The notes below the pieces were generated by a model, which worked only from the letters and a program-made list of their open reading frames with translations, was not told where the DNA came from and ran no database searches. Below, in pieces: positions 11,437 to 21,901 of a stretch of DNA of 64,000 bases; within the stretch, counting starts at the first letter, position 1, and each line of letters begins with the position of its first letter. The DNA comes from Agelas oroides (Eukaryota > Porifera > Demospongiae > Agelasida > Agelasidae). Made by a program: the position numbers and the translations under genes. The DNA lies in contig OX422184.1 in NCBI GenBank assembly GCA_949130485.1, positions 25,042,917-25,106,916 on the forward strand. The letters run 5' to 3'.

Positions 11437-11690
11437 GCAAAAAAGTAAGTTAAAGAGTTTATATAATTTGGAGGGTGAGAAGTTTGTGACTTGGTCTTCC
11501 AGTCATGAGAAAACTGTGCACAGATGGAACGCACTAAGAAAACATGAACATGTACATTGCATAATATGTTGTGTATAAAATCACATGGTGTGTCTTAAGC
11601 TTGTGACTACTAACTTTCCAAAATTTTTTCGTTTCAATTTTTCTCCAAGGTTACAGCCCAATTTAAAGGTCCCCTGGCAAAACATTTTCA
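11437..11690 (-). promoter_or_regulatory. leader-intron sequence shared with the paralogue at 21541-21886
   Basis: The complement carries the same blocks as the segment in front of the 21902 gene: caggggaccatt, gggctgtaacc, ttggaaagttagt and acacaccatgtgattt. It lies upstream of the splice acceptor, so it probably holds the 3' part of the leader intron and perhaps alternative promoter elements. Confidence 0.5.
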
Positions 11691-11719
11691 TAACTGATTG
11701 ACTACGAACTGGTCTTGAC

Positions 11720-11791
11720 GAGTGTTAATGAGCAGTGCTGCCACAAAAACAACGAATGGTGTGGACTGAGCCATCATGTGTTGAAATGACT
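11720..11791 (-). pseudogene. signal-peptide fragment of another receptor copy
   Basis: On the complement, a splice acceptor (ctctcttgcag) is followed by ATGATGGCTCAGTCC, encoding MMAQSTPFVVFVAALLINT. This is the family signal peptide, nearly the same as in the 45162 copy. Homology stops abruptly before the CCSAENVYC motif. In the directly oriented duplicate a decayed receptor copy sits at the matching place (19963-21353). This is therefore best read as the stub left after that copy was almost entirely deleted. Confidence 0.8.
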
Positions 11792-11799
11792 GCAAGAGA

Positions 11800-12600
11800 G
11801 CAGAGTTTTGTATTACCATAAGCACAACAATTTTGTAAGTAAAGTCATTATCTCCAAAATCATCCATTTTATCAGCCTGAATGTGACCCTTAAGTTTGCT
11901 GCTGCTGTTCAAGTTTCATTCCACACTAATGTTGTTTTTAGTAAAGCGCATGGCTTTAGTTTACTGAGGTTAACTTTTAGATTCTGAACATGAGCATGGC
12001 TTACGTAGGTAATTTAGTTAGTATTTCCAATTTTAACGGTCGATAATAACAGTTTAGTTATAGTTTGAATTCCAATATCCTTATAGTGAAATTTAGTTAT
12101 TAGGGTTTTTATTGTTTTAGTTTAGCTACTGTCTCAAGTTCAGACAACAAAGAACTCTTGGCTTCTTTGACTAAAGGCCACATACTAAAAAAGGGTTATA
12201 ACTTTAGTTAACTAACATGTTGTTTTCATACATATAGTGTTGGTCTTAAAAAACTACAAAAATTTACAATCAGAGAAGTGAGAGCTACACTGCACTGTAG
12301 GTTTCAACTTTTGTTGGAGCTGCATGCAACATACTGTCATACATATCTCTACTAAACATGCAATGGCTATACTAGTGCAGATTCTACTGACCTTTCCAGA
12401 AGCACAGCAGAGTGACGTGACTTTTTTGCTGGAACTCTAAGCAGAGCAAGTAAGCAATCAATACTAGTGATGGTACAATCAGACACTGCATGTCATAGTG
12501 TCCATGGCTATATCACTGGATGCATGAACACTGTGAGAGTGTGTCAGGTCAATGTTCTTATATACTCCAATCATGCACCTTACTTCCTGACTAAGTTCCC
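11800..12600 (-). promoter_or_regulatory. conserved upstream region of receptor copies (inverted copy)
   Basis: Read on the complement, this segment matches about 19190-19946 and 28850-29599. Shared blocks include tagagttccagcaaaaaag, a gcttctggaaaggtcag block, agctctcacttctctgatt, and a gcagcagcaaactta / gataatgactt block just before the acceptor. Such conservation in front of separate paralogues fits a promoter plus first non-coding exon. No TATA box can be assigned with confidence. Confidence 0.5.
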
Positions 12601-12909
12601 AGAACTTGTAGCTAATTATACAAAAATGAATAACATTTGAAACTTACTGTATCACTCTAAGAGGAAGATTATCTTGTAGTGACCCAAAATTTGTTATTTT
12701 AGCTGCATCAATGAACGGTTGAAATGTGCAGAGATACTTCTGTGAGTCAGTTAAGAATTCTTAGAGCACTGTAGCTTCTGGGTGACAGGATAGAGGCAGC
12801 TGTAGTGAAAAAGATGTTGGGATGGGGCTTTGTATATTTACCACTTCAATACTGCAAAAGCTAAATCAGTTAGAACAACCTTTGAGCGGTTACTCCATTC
12901 ACAAACATA

Positions 12910-13113
12910 CCGCATAGCTTGAAAGTTTCGTGGGGTAAAATTTTCGTGGAAACTCGTTCAACTAAGTTTTCGCGATTTTATTTTCACGGATCCCGAACCA
13001 ATTGCCATTATCAATGACGTAAATAAAGCTTCGCAGATTAAAATTTTTGCGGGCGGAGACAAATCCGCGAAAACCGCGAAAATTTTACCCCGCGAAACTT
13101 TCTAGCTATATGG
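12910..13113. mobile_element. 204-bp MITE with TA target duplication (mariner-like)
   Basis: The ends are ccgcatagcttgaaagtttcg at the left and the reverse complement of a close variant at the right (cgaaactttctagctatatgg). The inverted repeats extend through ggggtaaaattttcg and the element is flanked by TA (12908-12909, 13114-13115). It has no coding capacity. Confidence 0.75.
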
Positions 13114-13401
13114 TAATGGTGAGTGGCAAAAAGTGCCACTCACCCATAGAACTCAATACTTAAATGCCGAAGTTTGGCGATTTTTAAAAATCAACCATAC
13201 GACCGATAACTTTCACATTTGAGATTTGAGTCATTTGGATTATAAGAATTGTCATATAAAATTGGTGTTACCATGGCAACATAAATAGCAGTTGCTAACC
13301 TTGAAGCCACACCCCTTGCAGAACCTCTATACCCTCTGCTTTTCCAGCAGTTTCCTGTTTAACGTTGTGATCATCCGCCATTTTAACGTATAGAATCCGG
13401 G

Positions 13402-13439
13402 TAGTCTCGTCCCCAGCGTGTGGGCGGGGCACGAGACTA
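13402..13439. mobile_element. 38-bp TAGTCTCG foldback element
   Basis: TAGTCTCGTCCCC at the left pairs with the right end GGGGCACGAGACTA. The flanks gaatccggg (13393-13401) and gagtccggg (13440-13448) form a 9-bp target duplication with one mismatch. Confidence 0.75.
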
Positions 13440-13449
13440 GAGTCCGGGT

Positions 13450-13499
13450 TAGTCTCGTCCCCAGACCCCACCCTGGCGCGCGGGCGGGGCACGAGACTA
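13450..13499. mobile_element. 50-bp TAGTCTCG foldback element, second copy
   Basis: It has the same termini as its neighbour (TAGTCTCGTCCCC ... GGGGCACGAGACTA) and lies 10 bases after it. Its own target duplication is not clear, so it may have arisen by local duplication of the first element. Confidence 0.65.
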
Positions 13500-13629
13500 T
13501 GGTGAACCATAAATGTTGAACGTTGTAAGGAAAGTGCTACGTAATAATCACCGATCTCGCAATCTCATTGGTCATTACCCGTTTTGGGGAATAAGCCCGA
13601 CTTCGTTCACCAGACCGTTTCTTGCCGGG

Positions 13630-14394
13630 AGGCGCACGCGGGCGGGGCACGAGACTAAGTCCGGATATTCGCGGAGTTGACGCGTGTCCATAATTTTGAT
13701 ACGGTGGTGTCCGGGCATACACAGCGAAATTACCGTAATGCTACCCCGATCTGTATACTTTCAAAAAAGTGTTTATACCAGCTTGGACCTTAGAAGAGAC
13801 AGAAAGCGTTCTCTTAAATTTAGGGAAATGCTGGAAACCCAAGGGTACGAACAAGCCCAGGATGCAGAAGAGAGGAGACAAAGAGAAGCTCAGTCAAAGA
13901 GAAGGTACAGCGGTTTGCGTTGACCTTGCAAAATTGGAACGCATGAAGCCCAAACCACAAAATCAATTACTGCTGTTTGCATTGACCTTGCAAACTGTGA
14001 ACCAAAAAGCTGTACACATGAATATAATTATGTGGTTAGGCTTCCCATTCAGCCAGTAAAGAAGTTTACCACATAATTATATTCATGTGCACAGCTTTTT
14101 GGTTCACATTTTCAACGCAAACCGCTGTACACATTTTAAGATGTGTAAACAAAAACACCTCAGGGTCCCATAAAACAGCGCGGGGTATGTCTTCACTGAA
14201 GACTTGTATAGTTTCAACCAGTGGGCGGGGCACAAGACTAAGTCCGGGTATTCGCGGAGTTGACGCGTGTCCATAATTTTGATACGGTGGTGTCCGGGCA
14301 TACACAGCGAAATTATGTAAACAAAAACACCTCAGGGTCCCATAAAACAGCGCGGGGTATGTCTTCACTGAAGACTTGCATAGTTTCAGCCAGT
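13630..14394. repeat. complex of direct and inverted repeats
   Basis: A segment from gggcggggcac through actaagtccgg and the cgaaatta block occurs twice (about 13643-13735 and 14223-14315). A second segment (gtaaacaaaaacacctcagg ... tttcaaccagt) occurs at about 14143-14221 and 14316-14394. Between them, two exact 39-bp inverted arms (13997-14035 and 14069-14107) surround a 33-bp loop. Open frames here recur with the repeats and are not called as genes. Confidence 0.75.
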
Positions 14395-14868
14395 TATACG
14401 TAATTCCGGCGTGAACGTTTAGTGAATTAGTGCGCACTGCCAAGGTGAGTTGGCAAAAGAAACAATAGCGAATATTAGCGATATCAGCATGAGTAGGTAC
14501 TTTAAGTCACTAGACTTCACAACTGTTTACTGGCCTTCCTAGACGCAAGAGAACGAGAAAAGAATATTGACTAGGCTTCCTGACCACCGAAAATCTACTC
14601 ACCTGACACGAAGTGCTCTCCACAAATTTGTGTATGTTTGGCTGGTTTCCAATCTTTCCTCCTTACAGCATGAATCCACCTCTTCTCTCTTCAGGCTCAC
14701 TAGGCAACTGAAAGAATCCTACCCCAGGCCGCTCTATATGCCGATTTCTACACCCAATAGCACAACAGCTAACAACCATCGTAGACCTTTTTGCCAACCA
14801 GAGGGCATTTCTCACACCTTCGCAGTGCGCGCTAATTGGCTAAACGTTCACGCCAGAATTATGTATAG
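14394..14868. mobile_element. ~475-bp element with ~50-bp inverted ends
   Basis: The left end (ttatacgtaattccggcgtg...) and the right end (cacgccagaattatgtatag) are imperfect reverse complements through gtgaacgttta and ttagtgcgcact. The interior has no recognisable protein. Confidence 0.6.
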
Positions 14869-14950
14869 GGTTGTCTGAGTTTCACACATGCATGTAGGAG
14901 TAATGCTGAAATATCGCTGAGAAATTTGTTTAACAAGGAATTAGACTGCT

Positions 14951-15944
14951 TGGTGGCACGGTCGTCACTCGGCGGAGGTTAACGAAAACATAAACCCGGG
15001 TTACAGTCAGGACCAGGGTTACTTCTAGTTTGAGGATTAGGGTTTGCTTTAGGGCAATCTTGCTTTGCCTAATTTTAAAAAGGGTTTTAGTGGCTCATTA
15101 ATATATTCATGAACCTAAAATTGCCACTCGATGGACGCATCTACACACTCACTGTAGGTAGCGTCCCAACCACCAATGTATCTCAAATCAATGTGTGCCA
15201 GCTTTTGTTCAAAGCTACTCTCAAAGTCAGGCTAGACTCATGTTTGTCACTACTCTTGGAATGGACAACTTTGACTGCACCAAAATGAATGCACATTTCG
15301 AAAAATTCACAGCTTATCTACGGGAGGGGCTCATTCACGAGTGGAAGCAAGCATTACTAGCCCCACCTCACCCCCTTATGTCGCTAAACAACTCACGGCT
15401 CTGTTCCACAGACAGCCACTGTTCAGCTTCCTTGGCTATCACAGTGTAGCACCAACGATAAATTGCGTATTCTAGTCAAAGCCCAGCCCAGCACTCGAAG
15501 CACCTGGCCACGGTCACCAACTAGGCTAGGCATACGGCCGCGAGACCTGGCCCTACTCAACAAATACAGTCTTGGCCACTGTGGCCTTTCTGCTGCTTCT
15601 AGACACAAGCTTGCTTTCACAAGCAGGCATCACGCACTACTCACAGCTACTGACACTACAGCACTCTACTAAACTCCTTTTTTTTTTTTTTAAGTTGATC
15701 TAAGCTTATCTTCAAAGTTCTGAGCGCCACATGAAGGGTGCCGCCAGGCCACATCTTAACTAACTTAATTATAAACTGATTATTGGATGGCAATGCCGAC
15801 AGGAAATGGGGAAATTTTACGGACAGTGAACAGTTTGAGACTCCCAAAACGGACTGTGCGCTAAAATTTTAACAAGACAAAGAAGACTATCAACTTGGAT
15901 TCCAGGTTTGTTGACCTTGAAAATACAGGGTACCGTGCCACCTT
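14951..15944 (+). mobile_element. element X, forward copy (~1 kb)
   Basis: It starts ggtggcacggtcgtcactcgg and ends accgtgccacctt followed by TTAA. The interior matches the copies at 37185, 39589 and 40615, including a T-rich run near 15678. No transposase is seen. The left flank lacks TTAA, so that end is damaged. Confidence 0.8.
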
Positions 15945-15949
15945 AAGGA

Positions 15950-16125
15950 CAAATTGAGCAATTTGTTCAAGAAATCGAGCTATGCTTTGATGTGACATTA
16001 CATAGTAAGGAACAAATTTGTAATGTCACATCCCAAATTCTTGAACAAATTACTCATTTATATGGTATGTCACATCAAAGCAGGCTAAGTTCTTACATTT
16101 TGTTGAACAAATTGCTTATTTGTTT
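15950..16125. repeat. foldback with repeated AACAAATT / TGTGACAT blocks
   Basis: Blocks such as atttgttcaagaa, ttgatgtgacatta, taatgtcacat and ttcttgaacaaatt occur in both orientations and could fold back on each other. This is a likely small MITE without clear boundaries. Confidence 0.5.
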
Positions 16126-16445
16126 GAAATGTGATATTTTATAGAATTATCATTACTCCTCTGTACATGTGCGCAACTCAGACAACCCTTAACAGGTTGA
16201 AACAACCCAAAATTTTTACAGTACATGTTTTGGGGTGTCATTATTAGTGGGAGTCCTGGGAGAGACAGTTCATGTCACAGTATGCACAGTCACAGGTACT
16301 ACCACAGTGGTGACATGCGGGATTTACTGACTAACAAATAAATGTGCAGTTTTGACGTGTGTATAGCATTCTAAATAGATCCTATGATAGTGGGTAGTTA
16401 GATGGTTTCTGTACATAATTACGAATGGATAACTCTGTGTACATG

Positions 16446-17194
16446 GTAGTCTACAATCACTGGACTGGACTGGTGAACTGGACTGGTCTACTGGACTGGT
16501 GGACTGGACTAGTAAAAATCATTTTTATGCTCGCTAATGAAAACTCACCTGTAGAGTTGGACTCTAGCAAGAATATTTAGATGACATGACGCATGTACAC
16601 TCAATCCTATAAAGCCTACTTGGCAAGCCTTGAGGCATCTACCGCTGGCAATACAGATGTCACTTGGAATGGATCTTATTGGTTACTTGATTATACTTGC
16701 AGATCGATAACACAGATTAGGCAATGTAGTGTACTCAAAGCGCAAGTGTACAAGTCGTTTGTAGCTAGTGACTAGTAGTCTCGTGTAGCCAGACTCGCTG
16801 CAAGGTCGTGAGAGTTTGGCTACACGAGACTAAGTGAATAGACCCTTCACTAAAGACTTATACTCAGACGGTTGTCTACACCATAACATTGAAGGAGAAA
16901 GTTACAGTTGCACTCAAAACAACCGGGACCTGGATGTGAGGCTGAAACTACCTCACACCATGCTGCATACTAAGCACAAAGTATAAAGCAAGGCCTCACT
17001 ACTGTTGTAGTACTACAGTTATTTACTTCATGTGTTTAAACAGAGAGAATAGTGTGTCCAGGTTTGTAAGACTAAAATGCATCATGTCTAAACCTACAGG
17101 AAAGTGAGGTCTCGTAAGATAGCACAAAAGCAATTTTTAGCACAAAAATGTCAGTCCACCAGTCCAGTCCACTAGTCCAGTGATTGTAGACTAC
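16446..17194. mobile_element. 749-bp foldback element with 9-bp target duplication
   Basis: The left end gtagtctacaatcactgg and the right end ccagtgattgtagactac are exact reverse complements. The arms continue as ggactggact-type repeats. CTGTGTACA flanks both sides (16435-16443 and 17195-17203). The duplicated segment near 27696-27704 holds the uninterrupted site CTGTGTACATG, so this is a real insertion. The 9-bp duplication and long inverted ends resemble MULE-type foldback elements. Confidence 0.88.
16776..16832. mobile_element. 57-bp TAGTCTCG foldback nested in the 749-bp element
   Basis: TAGTCTCGTGTAGCC pairs with GGCTACACGAGACTA. The flanks agtgactag and agtgaatag form a 9-bp duplication with one mismatch. 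Confidence 0.8.
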
Positions 17195-17203
17195 CTGTGT
17201 ACA

Positions 17204-18208
17204 CAAATTGAGTTCACAAAGTGCTACTGACTATTATAGTTTCTGTGTTGTTATGTGTAGTGATGGTACTTTTTGAGGTGTGTTACTGACCATTTCTAAG
17301 TATTATACATGGTGTGTTATATAATTACTGAACATTTCCAGGTAGGATAGGGAGCTTGTTACTGAACATTTCTAGGTAAGATACATGACATTTTGTGGTA
17401 TGTTACTGACCAATTTGGCGTCTTCCCTTCCAGGAATGATTACTATAATTGTATAAACTTGAACAAATTTCTAATTCCTAGAAACAAATTACTGATTGTA
17501 CCTAGAATTGTGTAAGCATGTCTGACTGAGTCCTACATGTTCAGGCTGATGTTAATCTGAGTATGAGGGTTTCAATGAATTGCAAAGCATTATGGTGAGA
17601 TGCTGTTTGGCAAGCCAAATATTTAGTGGGTTCACAAACTAGGGTTCTAAAGCGTTTGATTGTCTGTGCTAACTCTATATACCTTTGATGGAGTTATGGG
17701 GGTGGATGATATTATGTTTGTAAATTCTCTTCACTGTATTCACCTGTCGCCATCTGCTGGTTATTATCATGGTTCAGAACTGGACAATAACCAGCAGATG
17801 GATACATAACATCTAGTAAACATGTGTAGGGAATGAATTATGTTTGTGAATAGAGTAACCGCTCAGAGGTTGTTCTAACTGATTTGCTTTTGCAGTATTA
17901 AATATACAAAGCCCCATCCCAACATCTTTTTACACTATACAGCTGCCTCTAGTTAGCCTGTCACCCAGAAGCTACAGCGCTCTAAGGAATACATGAATTC
18001 TTAACCGACTCACAGAAGTATCTCTGCACATTTCAACTGTTCATTGATGCAACTAAATAACAGATTTTGGGTCACAACAACATAATCTCTTCACAGAGTG
18101 AATTAATATATATATACTGTTTACACAATTCCAATTATTATATAATTACTACAAGTTCTGGGAACTTAGTCAGGAAGTAAGGTGCGTGATTGCAGTACAT
18201 AACAGTAT
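17204..18208. repeat. duplicated segment, copy 1 (matches ~27705-28650)
   Basis: Long stretches match the second copy in order: tgttactgaacatttcta motifs, gcatgtctgactgagtcc, tggtgagatgctgtttgg, caccatctgctgg with its inverted partner ccagcagatgg, and aaagccccatcccaac. The last third also matches 12660-12900 in inverted orientation. It is upstream DNA of the receptor copies and is non-coding. Confidence 0.8.
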
Positions 18209-18217
18209 AAATCTGAC

Positions 18218-19166
18218 TAGCCTCGTACCCAGGCTCTCGGTGGGTGGGAGAAAGAGAGAGCCTGGTATCCACTGTTTGTGCATGCACTTAAATCGGAAAC
18301 TATCGTGTTATATCCGTAAAACCGTGACCTCATAACGTATACATACCGATACATCGTACGCAAATTTTCTGACCAACGATGGAAGTCTTTCGGTCGTTCA
18401 TTCTTCTGCGCCCTCCAGCTCCCTCTGACGGCTAGGTACTTCTGATACGAGTCTCGAGGAAGTACAGATAGCTTCCAGTTTGGACGTTTGCTAGGAGGAA
18501 GACTGTGTTTATACGACTACTGGCAGGTAAGACTGTGTGATACGAAGTGTTGCTGCTTGTCATAGACTGTTAGTTAGCAAGAACTTATAGCGAGTCAGGG
18601 CGGTGTAGCGCTAGTTGTAGTGTAGTTGTTTCGCTCTTCGCTGCATGCTATTATATATTTTTACTTGCTAAATAATACGTCACACTATAAATCACGTGGA
18701 TATGTATTACGCGTTCCCCTCCCACTATAGTCTCGTGACCAGCCGGAAACAACCTACGGAAAATCCGTCTGGTAACATTGCGCGCCTTTCTGGGGCTTTT
18801 GCACACGTCAGCAGGGTTTGAACACGGCCGGCGCTGACCATGTATGGACGTTCTCACCACTACATGGCTTCAATTATCACCAATTAGCATCCGCACAAGC
18901 GCTAGGGCGCTAGTGGGCCGCCCGAGTAATTGGAAATGCTACAATTTGATTGGTACGTTCAAATAACTCCGTCGTAAGTAGAAAAGCCCCAGAATCGAGC
19001 CCAACGTTACCAGACGGATTTTCCGTAGGTTGTTTCCGGCTGGTCACGAGACTACTCCCACTATTGCCTGAACACGTGCTCAGCAGGGGATAATTACGCG
19101 CATGCGCGAACAGTGGACACCAGGCTCTTTTTCTCCCCGCCTACCAAGAGCCTGGGTATGAGGCTA
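18218..19166. mobile_element. 949-bp TAGCCTCG foldback element with perfect 9-bp target duplication
   Basis: The ends are TAGCCTCGTACCCAGGCTC and its near reverse complement (gagcctgggtatgaggcta). The arms extend into ccactgtt and gcatgcgc. AAATCTGAC is repeated exactly at 18209-18217 and 19167-19175. A second element is inserted inside it. It has no coding capacity of its own. Confidence 0.88.
18728..19054. mobile_element. 327-bp TAGTCTCG foldback nested in the 949-bp element
   Basis: It begins TAGTCTCGTGACCAGCCGG and ends with the exact reverse complement. The arms run about 60 bases, through acggaaaatccgtctgg. CTCCCACTA is repeated exactly at 18719-18727 and 19055-19063, so it inserted after the outer element. 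Confidence 0.9.
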
Positions 19167-19175
19167 AAATCTGAC

Positions 19176-19946
19176 ACACTCTGCAATGTTTGTGCATGTG
19201 ATGTAGCCATGGACACTATGACATGCAGTGTTTGAATGTACCTGAAAGTTAACTATTGATGCTTGCTTTGCTTAGAGTTCCAGCAAAAAAGACTGAGTCA
19301 CGTCACGCTGCTGTGCTTCTGGAAAGGTCAGTAGAATCTGCACTATTAACCATTGCATGTTTAGTAGAGATATGTATGACAGCATGTTGCATGCAGCTCC
19401 AACAAAAGTTGAACCCTACAGTGCACTGTAGCTCTCACTTCTCTGATTGTTGATTTATGTGGTGTTTTTTTTTTTGACGAACAGTATTACTAGATGTATG
19501 AAAACAACATATACAAAGAATAGAGTTGTTTTAGTTAACTAAAATTAATACCTATTTAGTATGTGGCCATTAAACTTTTAGTCATAGAAACCAAAGTTAA
19601 TTGTTTTCTGAACTTGAGATGTTAGCTAAACCAATACAGTAAAAATCCATAAAGAGAAACCTACTTTGTTTTCACTGATAGTTTAATTCCTGTCAGGGTA
19701 TTGGAGTTGAAACTATAACAGTACTGAGTAAACAACCATTAATACTGGAAATTCAAACTAAACTAAGCCATGCTCATTTTCATGATCTAAAAGTTAACAT
19801 AATTAAATAGAAAACATGCGCTTTTACTATAACAACATTAGTGCGGAATGAAAATAGAACAGCAGCAGATAAAATGATGATTTTGCAGATAATGACTTCA
19901 CATAACTCTCAAAATTGTTATGCTTACAAACCTCTGCTCTCTTGCA
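19176..19946 (+). promoter_or_regulatory. conserved upstream region of receptor copies
   Basis: It matches 28850-29599 and, inverted, 11800-12600. It ends in a splice acceptor (gctctcttgcag, AG at 19945-19946) 16 bases before the family start codon. It probably contains the promoter, a first non-coding exon and the leader intron; the exon boundaries cannot be fixed from sequence alone. Confidence 0.5.
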
Positions 19947-19962
19947 GTCATTTCAACTTGTG

Positions 19963-21353
19963 ATGGTACAGTCGGCATCATTCATTGTTCTTGTGACAGC
20001 ACTGCTCATTAATACCCTCTCCTACTGCACTTCTGAGAATGTGTACTGTGTCACACCCACTGTCTCCTCATGCTCATCCTGCCCCCACAATAACCACTGT
20101 GCCAAACTCTCTAAGTATGCACAAGAAGCTGAACTCTTCTTGCTCCTTGTTTGCAAACTGACAGTGGCAACAGGAACACTCAGTGGACTGGTGTTCTATG
20201 CTAATCTTGTTGGAATTAATCGTACCAGCTTTCTACCAGTGGAATCTACTGATCCCTTTTCAATCTTCATTGCATGGCTAAATCTTGATTTTGGAAATGA
20301 GACATGTTTCTAAAATGGAATGGATGCCTATAGCAAAATATGGCTGCAGTTTGTCTTTCCAGTATATATTTTGGTGCTAGTAGGGCTCATGATTCTTGTT
20401 AGCCATTTCTCACGCAGATTTGCAAAGCTGCTTGGCAATATTAATAACCCAGTTTCAGTCTTGGCAACACTCATCCTCCTCTCATATACAAAGATCCTTC
20501 GTACATTGATCACCATGCTTTATGTCACCTACCTCGAATATCCGACATATAACAGAATGGTGTGGCTGCATGTATGATGCAAACATTGACTATCTCAGTG
20601 GCAAACACATTTCACTCTTTATAGTGGCAGTGCTTGTCTTCCTCTTCCTCTTTCTTTCTTATACTCTGTTGCTTCTCTTTGGTCAGTGGCTGCAGGCTCT
20701 ATCACACCTGAGGCTCTTCTCATTGGCCAACAGTGCCAGGCTGAAAGCTTTCATGGATGTATACCATGCTCTGTACAAAGCAAAACATCGCTACTGGCCT
20801 GGACTGCTGATTGTGCTTCGCTTTGTTCTTCTTCTGGTGTTTGCCTTCAATAGAACTTAGCATTAATCTTCTAGCAATTGTAGTGGGAACTGGGATTCTT
20901 GTAGTATGGGCATGGGTCAGTGGGGGAGTCTACAAGAACTGGTGTCTAGATGCCCTGGAAGGCTCCTTTGCTCTGAACTTGATCATCTTAGCTGCTGCCA
21001 CCTACCATGTCAAACTTTCGGGAGGAAACCAGCTTGCAGTTGGGTACACCTCTGTCTCCATAGCATTTACAACGTTCATTGCAATTCTTGCTTTTCACCT
21101 GGCAAATGTGACAGGCATCACTCAATACCTTAAAAGGAAGTGCAAAGCTTTGAAAGTAGCAATCAGAAATCAAGAACCGAAGTCTCCTACGGACTCCCTG
21201 CCAGATCGGTTGATAAACGCAGAGGAGTATGGACTACCATTCCACCCTCCACAAGAACGTGCCACTGCTGAGCTGACAGAAGAAGAAGAAATGGTCAATG
21301 AAGCACAGGGAAGGCTAACTCCTGTGTATACTTGTGACTCCACTAATAATTAG
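19963..21353 (+). pseudogene. receptor family pseudogene with large internal deletion
   Basis: The signal peptide and first ~60 ectodomain residues (from MVQSASFIVLV to YAQEAEL) are joined directly to the first membrane segment (FLLLVCKLTVATGT). About 650 codons are gone: the whole beta-helix and the Cys-rich module. There is a nonsense change at 20311-20313, where paralogues have TAC. A 4-base insertion lies at about 20567-20570 and an 8-base deletion near 20855. The last 180 residues are almost identical to the 29612 gene, tail ending VYTCDSTNN. Non-functional, but a possible donor for gene conversion. Confidence 0.92.
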
Positions 21354-21660
21354 TTTTGTAACTGTTTACATTGCAATGTTTCATGGTTTATGCTCACATC
21401 ATTTAATGCTGCGTTCAGCTACTAGTTTGACTTCTGTAAAGTTTCCAGTAGTTTTACCTAAGCATGTATATTTTCTTGCTTGCACGTTTTCAATGTAGTT
21501 AAATTTGCCATTATTGATGAAATTGTGTTTCTCAAAGCAATGTTTTGCCAGGGGACCATTGGGCTGTAACCTTGGAGAAAAATGGAAATTAGAAAATCTT
21601 GGAAAGTTAGTGGTCACAAGCTTAAGACACACCATGTGATTTTATACACATATTATGTAA

Positions 21661-21778
21661 TGTACATGTACATGTTTTCTTACCATATGTACATGTACAT
21701 GTTTTCTTACCATATGTACATGTACATGTTTTCTTACCATATGTATATGCATATTATATACATGTACATGTTTTCTTA
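21661..21778. repeat. 27-bp minisatellite in the leader region of the next receptor gene
   Basis: The unit tgtacatgtacatgttttct plus taccata is repeated three times and followed by a degenerate fourth. It contains the palindrome TGTACATGTACA and lies ahead of the splice acceptor at 21886. The inverted paralogous upstream region has only a short version (near 11550). Confidence 0.8.
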
Positions 21779-21901
21779 GTGTGTTTCATCTGTGCACAGT
21801 TTCCTCATGACTGAAAGACCATGTCACAAACTTCTTACCCTCAAAATTTGTGTATAAATATAAACTTTTTAACTTGCTTTTTGCAGTCATTTCAACTTGT
21901 G

